Origin: Endozoicomonas euniceicola
GTDB taxonomy: Bacteria; Pseudomonadota; Gammaproteobacteria; Pseudomonadales; Endozoicomonadaceae
Direction of reading: 5' to 3'
Length of the DNA: 64,000 bases
NCBI RefSeq assembly: GCF_025562755.1
Contig: NZ_CP103300.1
Location: forward strand, 4,961,001-5,025,000
Made by a program: the position numbers and the translations under genes. The notes below the pieces were generated by a model that searched no databases, was not told where the DNA came from, and saw only the letters and a program-made list of their open reading frames with translations. Positions 44,888 through 54,900 of the stretch are shown piece after piece (position 1 is the stretch's first letter; each line of letters opens with the position of its first letter).

Positions 44888-46369
44888 ATGAGCACAACTA
44901 TGCAAAGTGGTTCAGCCTCTCAGGCTGATTCCATATCGGGTGAAAAACTACTAAACGTCAAACTTATTCCTTTTCTGGTTATTCTGGGTGTTGCCCTGAT
45001 CGCCTGGTTCATAGCTCCACCCGAAGGCTTAACGCTGCCAGCCTACAGAACAGCGATAATTTTTATCTCACTGATTGCCTCTATCGTTGCCAATGTACTT
45101 CCAACCGGTGCCATCGCTATTATTGGTATTGCTGTCTACGCCGTTTTACGAGCTGGTGGAGAGGCTACCGCCGCTGCTGCGATTGCAACTCCGGTTAGTT
45201 CTCTCAGTAACCTGCTGATCTGGATGATCGTGATTGCTTTCATGATTGCCAGGGCCTTTTCCAAAACAGGCCTGGGTCGCAGAATAGCTTTATTGCTGCT
45301 CAGTAAGTTTGGCAAGTCTACCCTCCATATTGCCTATTGTCTGGGTTTGGCTGATTATATTATTGCCCCCGTCACACCCAGTAATACCGCGCGTGCTGCT
45401 ATTGTCTCCCCTATCGCGGACTCCCTTGCTAAAACCATCAATGATAAAGACAGCAAGCTGGGCATGTTTTTCATGTCTTGCTGTAGTGCCATGAATGATG
45501 CGTCAGCAGTCGCATTCCTTACAGGCTTTGCAGGAAATCTGGCTTTGGCCGGAATCGGCGCGTCAGTGTTGGGCATTGAGTTAACCTTTTCGTCCTGGAT
45601 AATGTATCTGCTGGTTCCATCTTTGGCACTGCTATTGATCATGCCTTACATCCTCTACAAAGTGATTCATCCAGAAACCCGGGATACGCCAGAAGCCCGT
45701 CTGTTTGCCAGAGAAGAACTAAAAAAAATGGGTGCAACCTCATTTGCCGAGAAAAAGTTATTGTGTGTTTTTGCAGCATTGTTAGTGATGTGGATTGGCG
45801 GAGCTTCTCTCGGCCTGCACTCTACCACTTCTGCGATGGTTGGACTGTCACTTCTGCTTTTGACCGGAGTGCTAACCTGGGAGGATATTAAAGCTGAGAG
45901 AGGCGCCTGGGATACGCTGGTCTGGTTTGCTGTATTAATGGGAATGGCCGGACAACTGAAAACGCTTGGGTTCACAGGCTGGGTAGGCGACAATGTTTCA
46001 GACATTATCAGTGCCGGTGTTGGAAATTCCGGAGCTACTGTCGTGCTGTTACTGATGATGACATTCTATCTTTTTACCGCTTATTTCTTTGCCTCAGGAA
46101 CCGCAAAAGTGGTCGCACTGGCACCTGTTATCCTTGGCTCTCTGGTATCTCTGGGCGTAAGTCCGATGCTAGCGTTGTTGGCAGTAGCAGGCATCACGAA
46201 TATTGGCTGCAACCTTACAACCTACAGTCATGCCCGTAACCCATTATTGATGGGTTACGGTTACCACAACACTAATGACTGGATGAAGATTGGGTTGGTG
46301 ATTGCTATTGTCGGTGCCGCTATCTTTATGGCTGTTGGCTTTACGTGGTGGGCCATTCTCGGTCTGTAA
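44888..46369 (+). CDS. DASS-family dicarboxylate/citrate transporter
   Basis: 493 residues from the ATG at 44888 (the frame is open 84 bp further up, but family length, about 490, and the hydrophilic start fit this ATG). About twelve membrane segments. Two motifs of the divalent anion:sodium symporter family are seen: the SNT-type loop APVTPSNTARAAIVSPI and its partner NIGCNLTTYSHARNPLLMGYG. CitT- and TtdT-type members exchange C4-dicarboxylates or citrate. Substrate unknown; it would supply acids to the shunt and TCA genes seen earlier. Confidence 0.88.
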   Translation: MSTTMQSGSASQADSISGEKLLNVKLIPFLVILGVALIAWFIAPPEGLTLPAYRTAIIFISLIASIVANVLPTGAIAIIGIAVYAVLRAGGEATAAAAIATPVSSLSNLLIWMIVIAFMIARAFSKTGLGRRIALLLLSKFGKSTLHIAYCLGLADYIIAPVTPSNTARAAIVSPIADSLAKTINDKDSKLGMFFMSCCSAMNDASAVAFLTGFAGNLALAGIGASVLGIELTFSSWIMYLLVPSLALLLIMPYILYKVIHPETRDTPEARLFAREELKKMGATSFAEKKLLCVFAALLVMWIGGASLGLHSTTSAMVGLSLLLLTGVLTWEDIKAERGAWDTLVWFAVLMGMAGQLKTLGFTGWVGDNVSDIISAGVGNSGATVVLLLMMTFYLFTAYFFASGTAKVVALAPVILGSLVSLGVSPMLALLAVAGITNIGCNLTTYSHARNPLLMGYGYHNTNDWMKIGLVIAIVGAAIFMAVGFTWWAILGL

Positions 46370-46506
46370 CTGGATTTTGTGGCTGCCGGTAAGCGGCCAC
46401 CATTTTTTCAAATGGCACAGACAGGCTTTCAGTTGAGGCAGGTTGGTGCCTTTACCGCTGCAACTTACACATTTGGCTTTCTTTGCGCCTATGTTGAGAA
46501 GATTAT

Positions 46507-46537
46507 GAACAGCTTCTCAGGGAAGCTGTTCATTTTG
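46507..46537 (+). terminator. terminator after the DASS transporter
   Basis: A perfect 10 bp stem (GAACAGCTTC / GAAGCTGTTC) with loop TCAGG is followed by ATTTTG, 137 bp after the transporter stop and 55 bp before the convergent gene's stop. Confidence 0.6.
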
Positions 46538-46591
46538 ACTGGAATATGCAGCATACCAAGATACCTGCAACTTGCGTTCAGGTGGTGTGAG

Positions 46592-49156
46592 TTATAAAAA
46601 CTCTTCGCATGAAGGACAGACAACATTGGATAGCTGCTCGGCCCGAGTCCGGTGATAAGTCCACCGTGGGCCGTTTTTGTAAAGATCAGTTTTGCACGAG
46701 TAACAAATAGTCTTTACGCTAAGCAGGTTGCATGAGTAGCACTTAATGGTCCATCTGTCACTACCTGCTTTCGTTGGGTGATACTGCACAGTTAATTTTC
46801 CATATTCAGCATTCCCGCATGAGATACAGCTCATATTGTGCCAGTCAGGTGAGGCTTTTCTATTATTGTTTCCTTGCAAAATAGCTGCATTTTTCTGCAA
46901 GAATGAACCAATCAACCTTTGAACATGTTGCAGCGTGCCCATATAAGTTAGCGAGGGGCTAAGAAAGACTGCACCGTGTCTGTGGTTGTTGGTTTGACCA
47001 AAATCACAGTCTAACCCCCAATCCAGCGGTGAAGTTCGAGTCGAAATGACGTTCGGAGTCGGGTGGAGGATGTAGACGGAATTATTTTCTCCTTCACTGT
47101 AATCCTTTTTTTCGTATAGTTCGGTAATCAGTTCTTGCAGATAACGCTCAGACATCTCTCCCCGGAATTTGGCATCCATGACTATACGAGATGATTTTTC
47201 CCTATCCCAATTCCAATGACCTGGATTCTCATTTGGTACATAATTTTTAGAAATAAGGTCAATAACAAAATCGGGTCGCTTTCCAGAGGCAAGCACCTTT
47301 TCGTAAGTCAGTAGAAGAGATTGTTGTCGGTCTGCAGCTTCAAACCGTATTTCTACATCATGTTTTTTTTGAAGTACGGCAGTTACAAGTACTTGCTGCC
47401 ATCCAGACGTCATATTGAAACCGTAAGTCTGGCTCAAGACCTTAATGATTTGTAATAGGCACCATTTCTCGTAAAGATTTGAAACATTGACAAGGCCCAT
47501 ATTGTCGATGGTCATTAGAGCATTGAGAGTCGACTCGTTCATGCCATCCATGGTTGTTATTTTCTTGAACAGACTTTTGGCTGCAGCATAAGATGGATTT
47601 TGGATAAAAATCATGCTGTTTGGACAACTTGAGCGCTTCTTAACTTTATGGGCTTTAAAAAAAGCTGCAGCTTGAGTTAAAGGTTGTGAGAGTTGAGGGA
47701 TTTTATCGAAAAATTTATCAGATTGTTGCTGCAACTTTTCAAGCAAATCAATTTTTTTTGCTGCAACTTCTCGCTCTGTTTTCCGCTCCTGAAGTTCATC
47801 TGTATCAAGAGGTACAACCCAGTTATCGGCTGCAAGTTCCTGTCTTCGCTCTTCCAGGCGTTGTATCTCTGACAGGTAAGGATGCTGTACGATGAAGACA
47901 CCAGAGACCTGTGAAAATGTTATCTCATAATATGGTCTTCCATTTCTACTGGTAAGCTTTTGCCAAAAAAAATTACCGGTGATTGAAATTTCAGTACGTT
48001 TTAACTCTTTTTCCTCAATATCAGCAAGGCAAGGAAGACTCACAACGAGATAGGAGTTATCGTCTTGTTGGAAGTCGGCACCATTCCATCGCTTCCCAAA
48101 AAATGATCGTTGCTTGCCGCCATAATTACCATTAAATAAAAATTGATGTGTGCCAAACTCAATGTTGTATTCATGGTGGTTTGGTATAAATTGTTCACCA
48201 ATGAAACCATGGCAATTGTCATTCAGTGCAGCCATATCTTGCTGTAATTTGGCAATTTCACTGTCAATAACACGATGATCGATCTGCCTGTGTGCCATAT
48301 CACGGTTATCATCTAGCCATTTTTTCTCCTGCTGGATACGCAATGAACACATTTTGGTTTGCGCACTAGCGGTAGTTTTAAGGGCTTTTAAAAGATAGCG
48401 AACCCGTTCCACGCAGTAGTGTACATATCGATTTTCCGCAGTGTCATAACTTTCGATACTGGCTCTACTGGTCAGCTCTTTAGCATGGGGTTTGATGGCA
48501 TATTCCCTAAATGTACGGGGGACAGGTCGTACCGATCGTAATGGCTTCGCCTTCTGGACTTCAGAGAGAGTCATGCCAGGCTTTTTTGTTATATTTGTCA
48601 CGTGCTGAGCAAAGTCATGAAAAAGTTTTAAAACTTCAAGATCCAGATAGTTCGGTACCTCCCTTGCGACACCAGCTTTGACTGCGCTGTTGCTATCCAG
48701 GATCAGCATCCAGAGGTTATTTTTGAAGTCAGCCAGGTAGTGCTCAAGCTCTTCAACTGTAAAGTTAAAGGTGTTGTTCTTCAGTGAAATTTTTTGTTGT
48801 TGAGCAACTAATTCAACACGGCCAGCTGTGCGGTATAACTCGCTCAGATAACGCTTGTGTTTTTTATCCCAGCCACTGTTTTGAATCCACCAAACCTCTT
48901 TGGTCCCGGGTACTTTGACAGGAAGTAGTTCCTCCTTCTTGCCGTTTTCAAGTTGGAAATAGGGGGGGTGCAAAGTCTGACGAGCTGTTACGCGGACTCC
49001 GATGGTGTGGTATAGGTGAGGAAACGTACACGTTTCCACCTGCCATCCGGTCTCCGTTTGCTCTATGTTCAGCGCGTCATTGCAAGCCTCAACCTTGAGA
49101 GCCTCACTGGGAGACTCCCAGGTAACATTCAGGTATTTTATTTCTACTGGAGTCAT
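46592..49156 (-). CDS. McrC-like nuclease: DUF2357 plus PD-(D/E)XK with zinc ribbon
   Basis: 854 residues from the ATG at 49156; a TTG 27 bp upstream is in frame but the ATG overlaps the upstream stop as TAATG. The N-terminal half fits the DUF2357 type found in McrC-like proteins (ESYDTAENRYVHYCVERV, the conserved Glu-Asn-Arg helix). A Lys/Glu-rich coiled stretch follows near 430-500. The nuclease core is KRPDFVIDL (~629) and IVMDAKFRGEM (~659), a D-(D)xK active site. The C-terminus has Cys pairs CISC, CYSC, CYSC and CPSC, probable zinc ribbons. It should be the effector nuclease working with the AAA+ protein encoded just upstream. Confidence 0.8.
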   Translation of the reverse strand: MTPVEIKYLNVTWESPSEALKVEACNDALNIEQTETGWQVETCTFPHLYHTIGVRVTARQTLHPPYFQLENGKKEELLPVKVPGTKEVWWIQNSGWDKKHKRYLSELYRTAGRVELVAQQQKISLKNNTFNFTVEELEHYLADFKNNLWMLILDSNSAVKAGVAREVPNYLDLEVLKLFHDFAQHVTNITKKPGMTLSEVQKAKPLRSVRPVPRTFREYAIKPHAKELTSRASIESYDTAENRYVHYCVERVRYLLKALKTTASAQTKMCSLRIQQEKKWLDDNRDMAHRQIDHRVIDSEIAKLQQDMAALNDNCHGFIGEQFIPNHHEYNIEFGTHQFLFNGNYGGKQRSFFGKRWNGADFQQDDNSYLVVSLPCLADIEEKELKRTEISITGNFFWQKLTSRNGRPYYEITFSQVSGVFIVQHPYLSEIQRLEERRQELAADNWVVPLDTDELQERKTEREVAAKKIDLLEKLQQQSDKFFDKIPQLSQPLTQAAAFFKAHKVKKRSSCPNSMIFIQNPSYAAAKSLFKKITTMDGMNESTLNALMTIDNMGLVNVSNLYEKWCLLQIIKVLSQTYGFNMTSGWQQVLVTAVLQKKHDVEIRFEAADRQQSLLLTYEKVLASGKRPDFVIDLISKNYVPNENPGHWNWDREKSSRIVMDAKFRGEMSERYLQELITELYEKKDYSEGENNSVYILHPTPNVISTRTSPLDWGLDCDFGQTNNHRHGAVFLSPSLTYMGTLQHVQRLIGSFLQKNAAILQGNNNRKASPDWHNMSCISCGNAEYGKLTVQYHPTKAGSDRWTIKCYSCNLLSVKTICYSCKTDLYKNGPRWTYHRTRAEQLSNVVCPSCEEFL

Positions 49157-51477
49157 TATCGTGACCAATAATTCACCAGCCAATCGTTGGACTCGGCGTT
49201 ACTGATAACCTGGTCAAGTTCTGCAATGCATGAATCGCTACCATCTAAACCGCCAAGAGTGTTCAGGGCTTCTGCGAGATAATCCCGCATTCTTAATAGC
49301 TTGTCTTTGCGAGTGATTTCAGCTTCAATGGCTTTTTCACCATCAAACATCAGTTTTGGCAAAACCTTGTGCAAAACGATGTTATTGAGGATAAGTGCAT
49401 CAGATTCTGTAAATGGCTGCATGGCAGATTCATAGCCCCGGGCTTGACGTATGGTACGCATACCAAACTCAATTCCCAGTGGAACAAGGAATTCGCGTGT
49501 TAGGTGAGTCAGTGTTTGAACGAGTTTGTCATTGCGATCGAACACCGGGTATTGTGTACGGATTCCCATAGCAGAAGCGGGTAGGGAAATTGGCAAATCC
49601 ATATCCAAATTGAATTCTTCGATTTCTGCCTCAATCTGACCCCAGTTTGACAATAGAGGGCTTGAAAAACGCATTATATGGGCGCGATCAAGAATCTTTG
49701 GTGAGAGATAATGAGTGGTTTCATCAACGTTAATCGCACCAATAATACGAACGTTAGCAGGGAGGCGAATCTTTGATGGCGTTGCCAGGTAGCTACTCAT
49801 TAACTTACGAAGCTGGCCGTGGTATTTCAGTAAGGAATCTCCTTCCCGGAATCCACACAGTTCATGCAATTTACTATTTAGCGATTCATCCCGAAGAATA
49901 TCCAGAAAGCTGACCAGGTCAGCCCTGTCAAGCTTATCTTTGGCTTCATCAACCAGAGCCAGGAAATTACGAGCCTCACTGACCAGATGAGTCGCCTCGG
50001 TATCAGAGTACAGTGTGATTTCGGGGGCTTCGCCCCGCTCTTCCATCAGGCTGAGGAAATCGGCAAAGTAGTACTCCACTCGTGCCAGGTTCATTTCATC
50101 AAGGCATATGAAATAAGGGGTTTCAGGGTGTCGGGCTGCTTCAAACAGTGCGTCCAGAAACTGTGTAGCAAGATACTTCTGTTCAAGTGGGTTGTAGTAC
50201 CCCAATAAGTCTTCAGCGCTAGTCCAGTTTGGTTTAACAGGAATAATTACATGCTTTCCACCCACTGCCCTGGCAAATGATTTAATCAGATTGGTTTTAC
50301 CAGAACCTGAGTCACCTGCCAGAACAATCAGGTCGTGGGTCGTGAGTAGTGCAAAGAAGTCTTCAAGCACCTTGCGCTGATAGACAATTCCCTGCTGCCA
50401 CATAAAAGCCTGAATATAGCTGATGGCCTTTGCTGGATTTGCATTAAATATCTCGGCAAAATCATGGCCTTCACGCTTCAGGTCAACGACCTGCTTCCCC
50501 AGCATATTATCGATATCCTGTTGTTCAATCAGGTCAAGGTCTCGCAACATTTGTGCTTTTTGCTTGATGAAGTTATTTAAGGTGTCCAATTGGTTTACCA
50601 TGATTTTTTTCTGTGATTGAAACTCGGCTATTGCATGAGTGTGCATTGTGTGAGTTTCATCCATTTGATTCTTAATCTCTTTGAGTTTGTTTCTTTTCTT
50701 TGTGATATCTTCGCTTAATTTTTTGTCTTTCTCTTTGGTCTCATTAATGTATGCCTGCTGCTGCTCTATCTCTGATTGCAGACTTTCGGCTTCAGCTGTC
50801 AGCTTCTCTTGCTGCTGCTCTATCTCTGATTGCAGGCTTTCAGCCTCAGCTGTCAATTTCTCTTGTTGCTGCTCTAGCTTAGATTTTAAACTTTCAGATT
50901 CGGCAGATAGTTCAGCTTGGTGCTGCTGATGTTCTGTCAGCATCTTTGTTCGCAGGGCATCGCCTTCTTTAATAATGTCTTTAACAATGCGCTCTTGGTG
51001 TTTTTGATAGCAGATATCCAAAAGCCAGCTTTCAAGTGCAGGTCCATCTTCGGTCCGGTGAATATCAGGCCTGAGGCTTTTTGGAATCAATTCCAAAATG
51101 CGTAAGCCGCCTTCTGTAGCTTTCAACCCAAAAGGGTTGTTGTGTTTCTTTCGTTCAAGTTTTGGAGATAGTTCAACAAGTGCTATTACCCACTGACCAC
51201 TTCTAAGCCCTGATGCTGAGCCGACAAAAACCGTTTGGCGAACATCAGAATAATCAAGAGGATATGCCAGAGACTCACCTGTATGAATGTTTTTGATGTT
51301 CTCCAATACGAAAAAGTCACTCTTGGGTCCGGAGATTGCAGTCAGCTGACCTATGACTTCAAATTTTTCATCACTAAGGTAACCCCACTCCTCTTTAAGC
51401 AGCAGAAGGAGGCTGGAGTCAGAGTACTCTTTTAACTCTGTGAGGGTATATTTTCCTGTAAAAGCTTTTTTGCTCAC
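49156..51477 (-). CDS. McrB-like AAA+ protein with long coiled coil
   Basis: 773 residues, GTG start at 51477 with GAGGA upstream. Layout: an N-terminal beta-rich domain that could be an OB-fold (residues ~35-115), a coiled coil (~165-330) that contains an 18-residue tandem repeat, and a McrB-type AAA+ domain with Walker A AGDSGSGKTNL (~388), Walker B FICLDEMNLARVEYYFADFL and sensor segment IIGAINVDETTHYLSPKILDRA. McrB proteins form hexamers that drive the McrC nuclease along DNA. The domain order matches the coiled-coil nuclease tandem subset of type IV restriction-like systems, some of which are predicted to sense RNA. Guanine versus adenine nucleotide use is not decided. Confidence 0.82.
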   Translation of the reverse strand: MSKKAFTGKYTLTELKEYSDSSLLLLLKEEWGYLSDEKFEVIGQLTAISGPKSDFFVLENIKNIHTGESLAYPLDYSDVRQTVFVGSASGLRSGQWVIALVELSPKLERKKHNNPFGLKATEGGLRILELIPKSLRPDIHRTEDGPALESWLLDICYQKHQERIVKDIIKEGDALRTKMLTEHQQHQAELSAESESLKSKLEQQQEKLTAEAESLQSEIEQQQEKLTAEAESLQSEIEQQQAYINETKEKDKKLSEDITKKRNKLKEIKNQMDETHTMHTHAIAEFQSQKKIMVNQLDTLNNFIKQKAQMLRDLDLIEQQDIDNMLGKQVVDLKREGHDFAEIFNANPAKAISYIQAFMWQQGIVYQRKVLEDFFALLTTHDLIVLAGDSGSGKTNLIKSFARAVGGKHVIIPVKPNWTSAEDLLGYYNPLEQKYLATQFLDALFEAARHPETPYFICLDEMNLARVEYYFADFLSLMEERGEAPEITLYSDTEATHLVSEARNFLALVDEAKDKLDRADLVSFLDILRDESLNSKLHELCGFREGDSLLKYHGQLRKLMSSYLATPSKIRLPANVRIIGAINVDETTHYLSPKILDRAHIMRFSSPLLSNWGQIEAEIEEFNLDMDLPISLPASAMGIRTQYPVFDRNDKLVQTLTHLTREFLVPLGIEFGMRTIRQARGYESAMQPFTESDALILNNIVLHKVLPKLMFDGEKAIEAEITRKDKLLRMRDYLAEALNTLGGLDGSDSCIAELDQVISNAESNDWLVNYWSR
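50758..50880. repeat. 54 bp tandem repeat in the coiled coil
   Basis: Two near-identical 54 bp units, plus a diverged third, encode the 18-residue word EKLTAEAESLQSEIEQQQ in tandem. The unit length keeps both frame and coiled-coil register approximately, pointing to recent duplication. Confidence 0.85.
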
Positions 51478-51998
51478 ATTTTCCTCATGGGGTTAACGTT
51501 TGGGTAATATTCTCAAGCACTTCCTGAAGACTTTAGCCCCAATGATTACGCCCTGTAATCTTGCTTATGGAGGGGCATGATAATTACCAGTTCATAGGTG
51601 GTAAATAAAGGAAAACCACTTTCTGGTTTGCAGATACTCAAAAGCTAGTCTCTGTTCAAAAAAAGGCAGCCCTTGAGCCACCCGGTATGTAGCGAACTGA
51701 TCACCTTGAAAATGACGTAAAAATTGCACATTTTTTCCCCAAGCCTATGGAATGTGATGCAAAGCAGTAGGTAAGGTGACTGTGCCTCTATTGTCACCCA
51801 TGTATGTAATGACAAACTTCCTGCAATGAAGTCAGAAACACCGGCCATGCAAGCCTACGACCAAGCTGTTGTTTCCGTCGGTAAAATCCTCTCTCAAACC
51901 ATCCAATACGAAACAGACATGAAACGATGAGCTGCGAAAGTTAATTTTTCTTAGTAAGATTTCTCTCCTGTCGTTGACTGCGCTGTTTAGAGGTAATA
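51478..51998. other. intergenic region between the McrBC-like pair and the Sel1 giant
   Basis: 521 bp between divergent genes. A 34-codon open frame (MKSETPAMQAYDQA..., about 51823-51930) lacks a good ribosome-binding site and may be a gene remnant. Nothing else is clear; promoters of both neighbours should lie here. Confidence 0.4.
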
Positions 51999-54900
51999 AT
52001 GCGCTTGAGAAATATGCTGTTAAGTTTGATTTATAAAGGCCAAGGCGTAGAACAGAGTGCTGAGCGGGCAGCTGTCAGGTATCACAAAGCCGCAGAGCAG
52101 GGGGATGTCGATGCTCAAAACAGCTTGGGTTTTATGTATAAAGATGGCGAAGGCGTAAAGCAAAGTGATGAGCAGGCCGCAGTCTGGTTTCGTAAGGCTG
52201 CAGAGCAGGGGGATGTCGATGCTCAAAACATCTTGGGTTTTATGTATAAAGATGGCGAAGGCGTAAAGCAAAGTGACGAGCAGGCCGCAGTCTGGTTTCG
52301 CAAGGCTGCAGAGCAGGGGGATGCAGTTGCTCAGTTCAGGCTGGGTTTAATGTATAAAGATGGCGAAGGCGTAAAGCAAAGTGATGATCAGGCCGCAGTC
52401 TGGTTTCGCAAGGCTGCAGAGCAGGGGGATGCAGCTGCTCAGTTCAGGCTGGGTTTAATGTATAAAGATGGCGAAAGCGTAAAGCAAAGTGACGAGCAGG
52501 CCGCAGTCTGGTTTCGCAAGGCTGCTGAGCAAGGGTATGCAGATGCACAGTTCAGTCTGGGCACCATGTATAAAAAAGGCCAAGGCGTAAAGCAGAATAA
52601 CACGCAGGCTGCTGACTGGTATCGCAAGGCCGCAGAGCAAGGGTATGCAGATGCACAGTTCAGTCTGGGCACCATGTATAAAAAAGGCCAAGGCGGAAAG
52701 CAGAATAACATGCAGGCTGCTAACTGGTACCGAAAGGCCGCAGAGCAAGGGCATGCAGATGCACAGTTCAGTCTGGGCACTATGCATAATAAAAAAGGTC
52801 AAGGTGTAAAGCGGAATAACACGCAGGCTGCTGACTGGTATCGCAAGGCCGCAGAGCAAGGGCATGCAGATGCACAGTTCAGTCTGGGCGTCATGTATAA
52901 AAAAGGCCAAGGTGTAAAGCAGAATAACACGCAGGCTGCTGACTGGTACCGCAAGGCCGCAGAGCAAGGGCATGCAGATGCACAGTTCAGTCTGGGCGCC
53001 ATGTATAAAAAAGGCCAAGGTGTAAAGCAGAATAACACGCAGGCTGCTGACTGGTATCGCAAGGCCGCAGAGCAAGGGCATGCAGATGCACAGTTCAGTC
53101 TGGGCGCCATGTATAAAAAAGGCCAAGGTGTAAAGCAGAATAACACGCAGGCTGCTGACTGGTATCGCAAGGCCGCAGAGCAAGGGCATGTAGTTGCTCA
53201 GTTCAAGCTGGGTTTCATGTATGACAAAGGCGAAGGTGTAAAACAGAGTGGCGAGCAGGCTGTTGCCTGGTATCGCAAGGCCGCAGAGCAAGGGGTCGCA
53301 GCTGCCCAGTTCAGGCTGGGTTTAATGTATAAAGATGGCGAAGGCGTAAAACAGAGTGGCGAACAGGCTGCTGTCTGCTTTCGTAAGGCCGCAGAGCAGG
53401 GGTATGCAGATGCACAGTTCAGCCTGGGTGACATGTATGACAATGGTGGCAAAGGTCGCGGCGTAAAACTGAGTCACGAGCAGGCTGCTGTCTGGTATCG
53501 CAAGGCCGCAGAGCAAGGGCATGCAGAAGCTCAGTACAGACTGGGCTGCCTACGCGAAGAGGATTGGGATGATGATTGGGATGATGATTACGATGTTGAA
53601 TCGGTATGGCAGGATGACGAGCAGGCCGCTGCCTGGTATCGCAAGGCCGCAGAGCAGGGGCATGCGAAAGCTCAGTATAATCTGGGCTTCATGTATTACT
53701 ATGGCCGCGGTGTAGAACAGAGCAACGAGCAGACCGCTGTCTGGTATCGCAAGGCAGCAGAGCAGGGGCATGCAGATGCACAGCTCGGACTGGGTGACAT
53801 GTATGAGAAAGGCGAAGGTATAGAGCAGAGTGACGAGCAGGCCGCTGTCTGGTATCGCAAGGCCGCAGAACAGGGTGATGCCAATATTCAATGGGCCCTG
53901 GGTTCAATTTATTGCGCCTTGGGTTTAATTTATAAAGATGGCAAAGGCGTAAAACAAAGTGACGAGCAAGCCGCTGTCTGGTATCGCAAGGCCGCAGAGC
54001 AGGGGGATGTCGGTGCTCAATACAAATTGGGCTTAATGTACAAAAATGGCGAGGGCGTAAAACAAAGTGACGAGCAGGCCGTAGTCTGGTTCCGCAAGGC
54101 CGCAGGCTGGCTCGACAAGCCCGAAGGGGTGGAGGAGGAGGGCGATGCTGGTGCCCAATACAACCTGGGTCTCATGTATGCCCGCGGCCGCGGCGTAAAG
54201 CAGAGTGACTTGACTGCCATGCTCTGGTACCAAAAAGCCGCTGAGCAGGGGAATGCAGATGCAGCGTTCAGTCTGGGCACCGTGTATAAAAAAGGCCAAG
54301 GTGTAATGCCGTGTAATACGGAGGCTGTTAAATGGTATCGCAAGGCCGCACAGCAAGGGCATGCAGTTGCTCAGTTCAACCTGGGCTTCATGTATGACAA
54401 AGGCGAAGGCGTAAAACAGAGTGATGAGCAGGCCGCTGTCTGGTATCGCAAGGCCGCAGAGCAGGGGGATGCAGATGCACAGTTTGATTACGATGGCTGC
54501 AGTGATGAGCATGACTATGACTGGGACGAGGAGGATGCTTACTGGGACGAGGACGAGGACGAGGAGGACTATGACTGGGACGAGGAGGACGCTGAACGGG
54601 AGGATAAGTACTTTGTCAGGGATCGCAAGGCTGCCGAGCAGGGGGATGTCTATGCTCAATACACTTTGGGTGAAAGGTATGAATATGGCCACGATGTAGA
54701 ACAGAGTGACGAGCAGGCCGCTGTCTGGTATCGCAAGGCCGCTGAGCAGGGAAATGTCCTTGCTCAGTTCAGGCTGGGTTTTATTTATAAAGATGGTGAA
54801 GGCGTAAAGCAAAGTGACGAGCAGGCCGCTGTTTGGTTTCATAAGGCCGCAGAGCAGGGTGATGTCGATGCTCAGTACAATCTGGGCCTGATGTATGCCC

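Noticed and set aside
51823..51930. 34-codon frame MKSETPAMQAYDQA... as a small gene
   Set aside because: No good ribosome-binding site and no known match; kept only as a possible remnant in the intergenic note.
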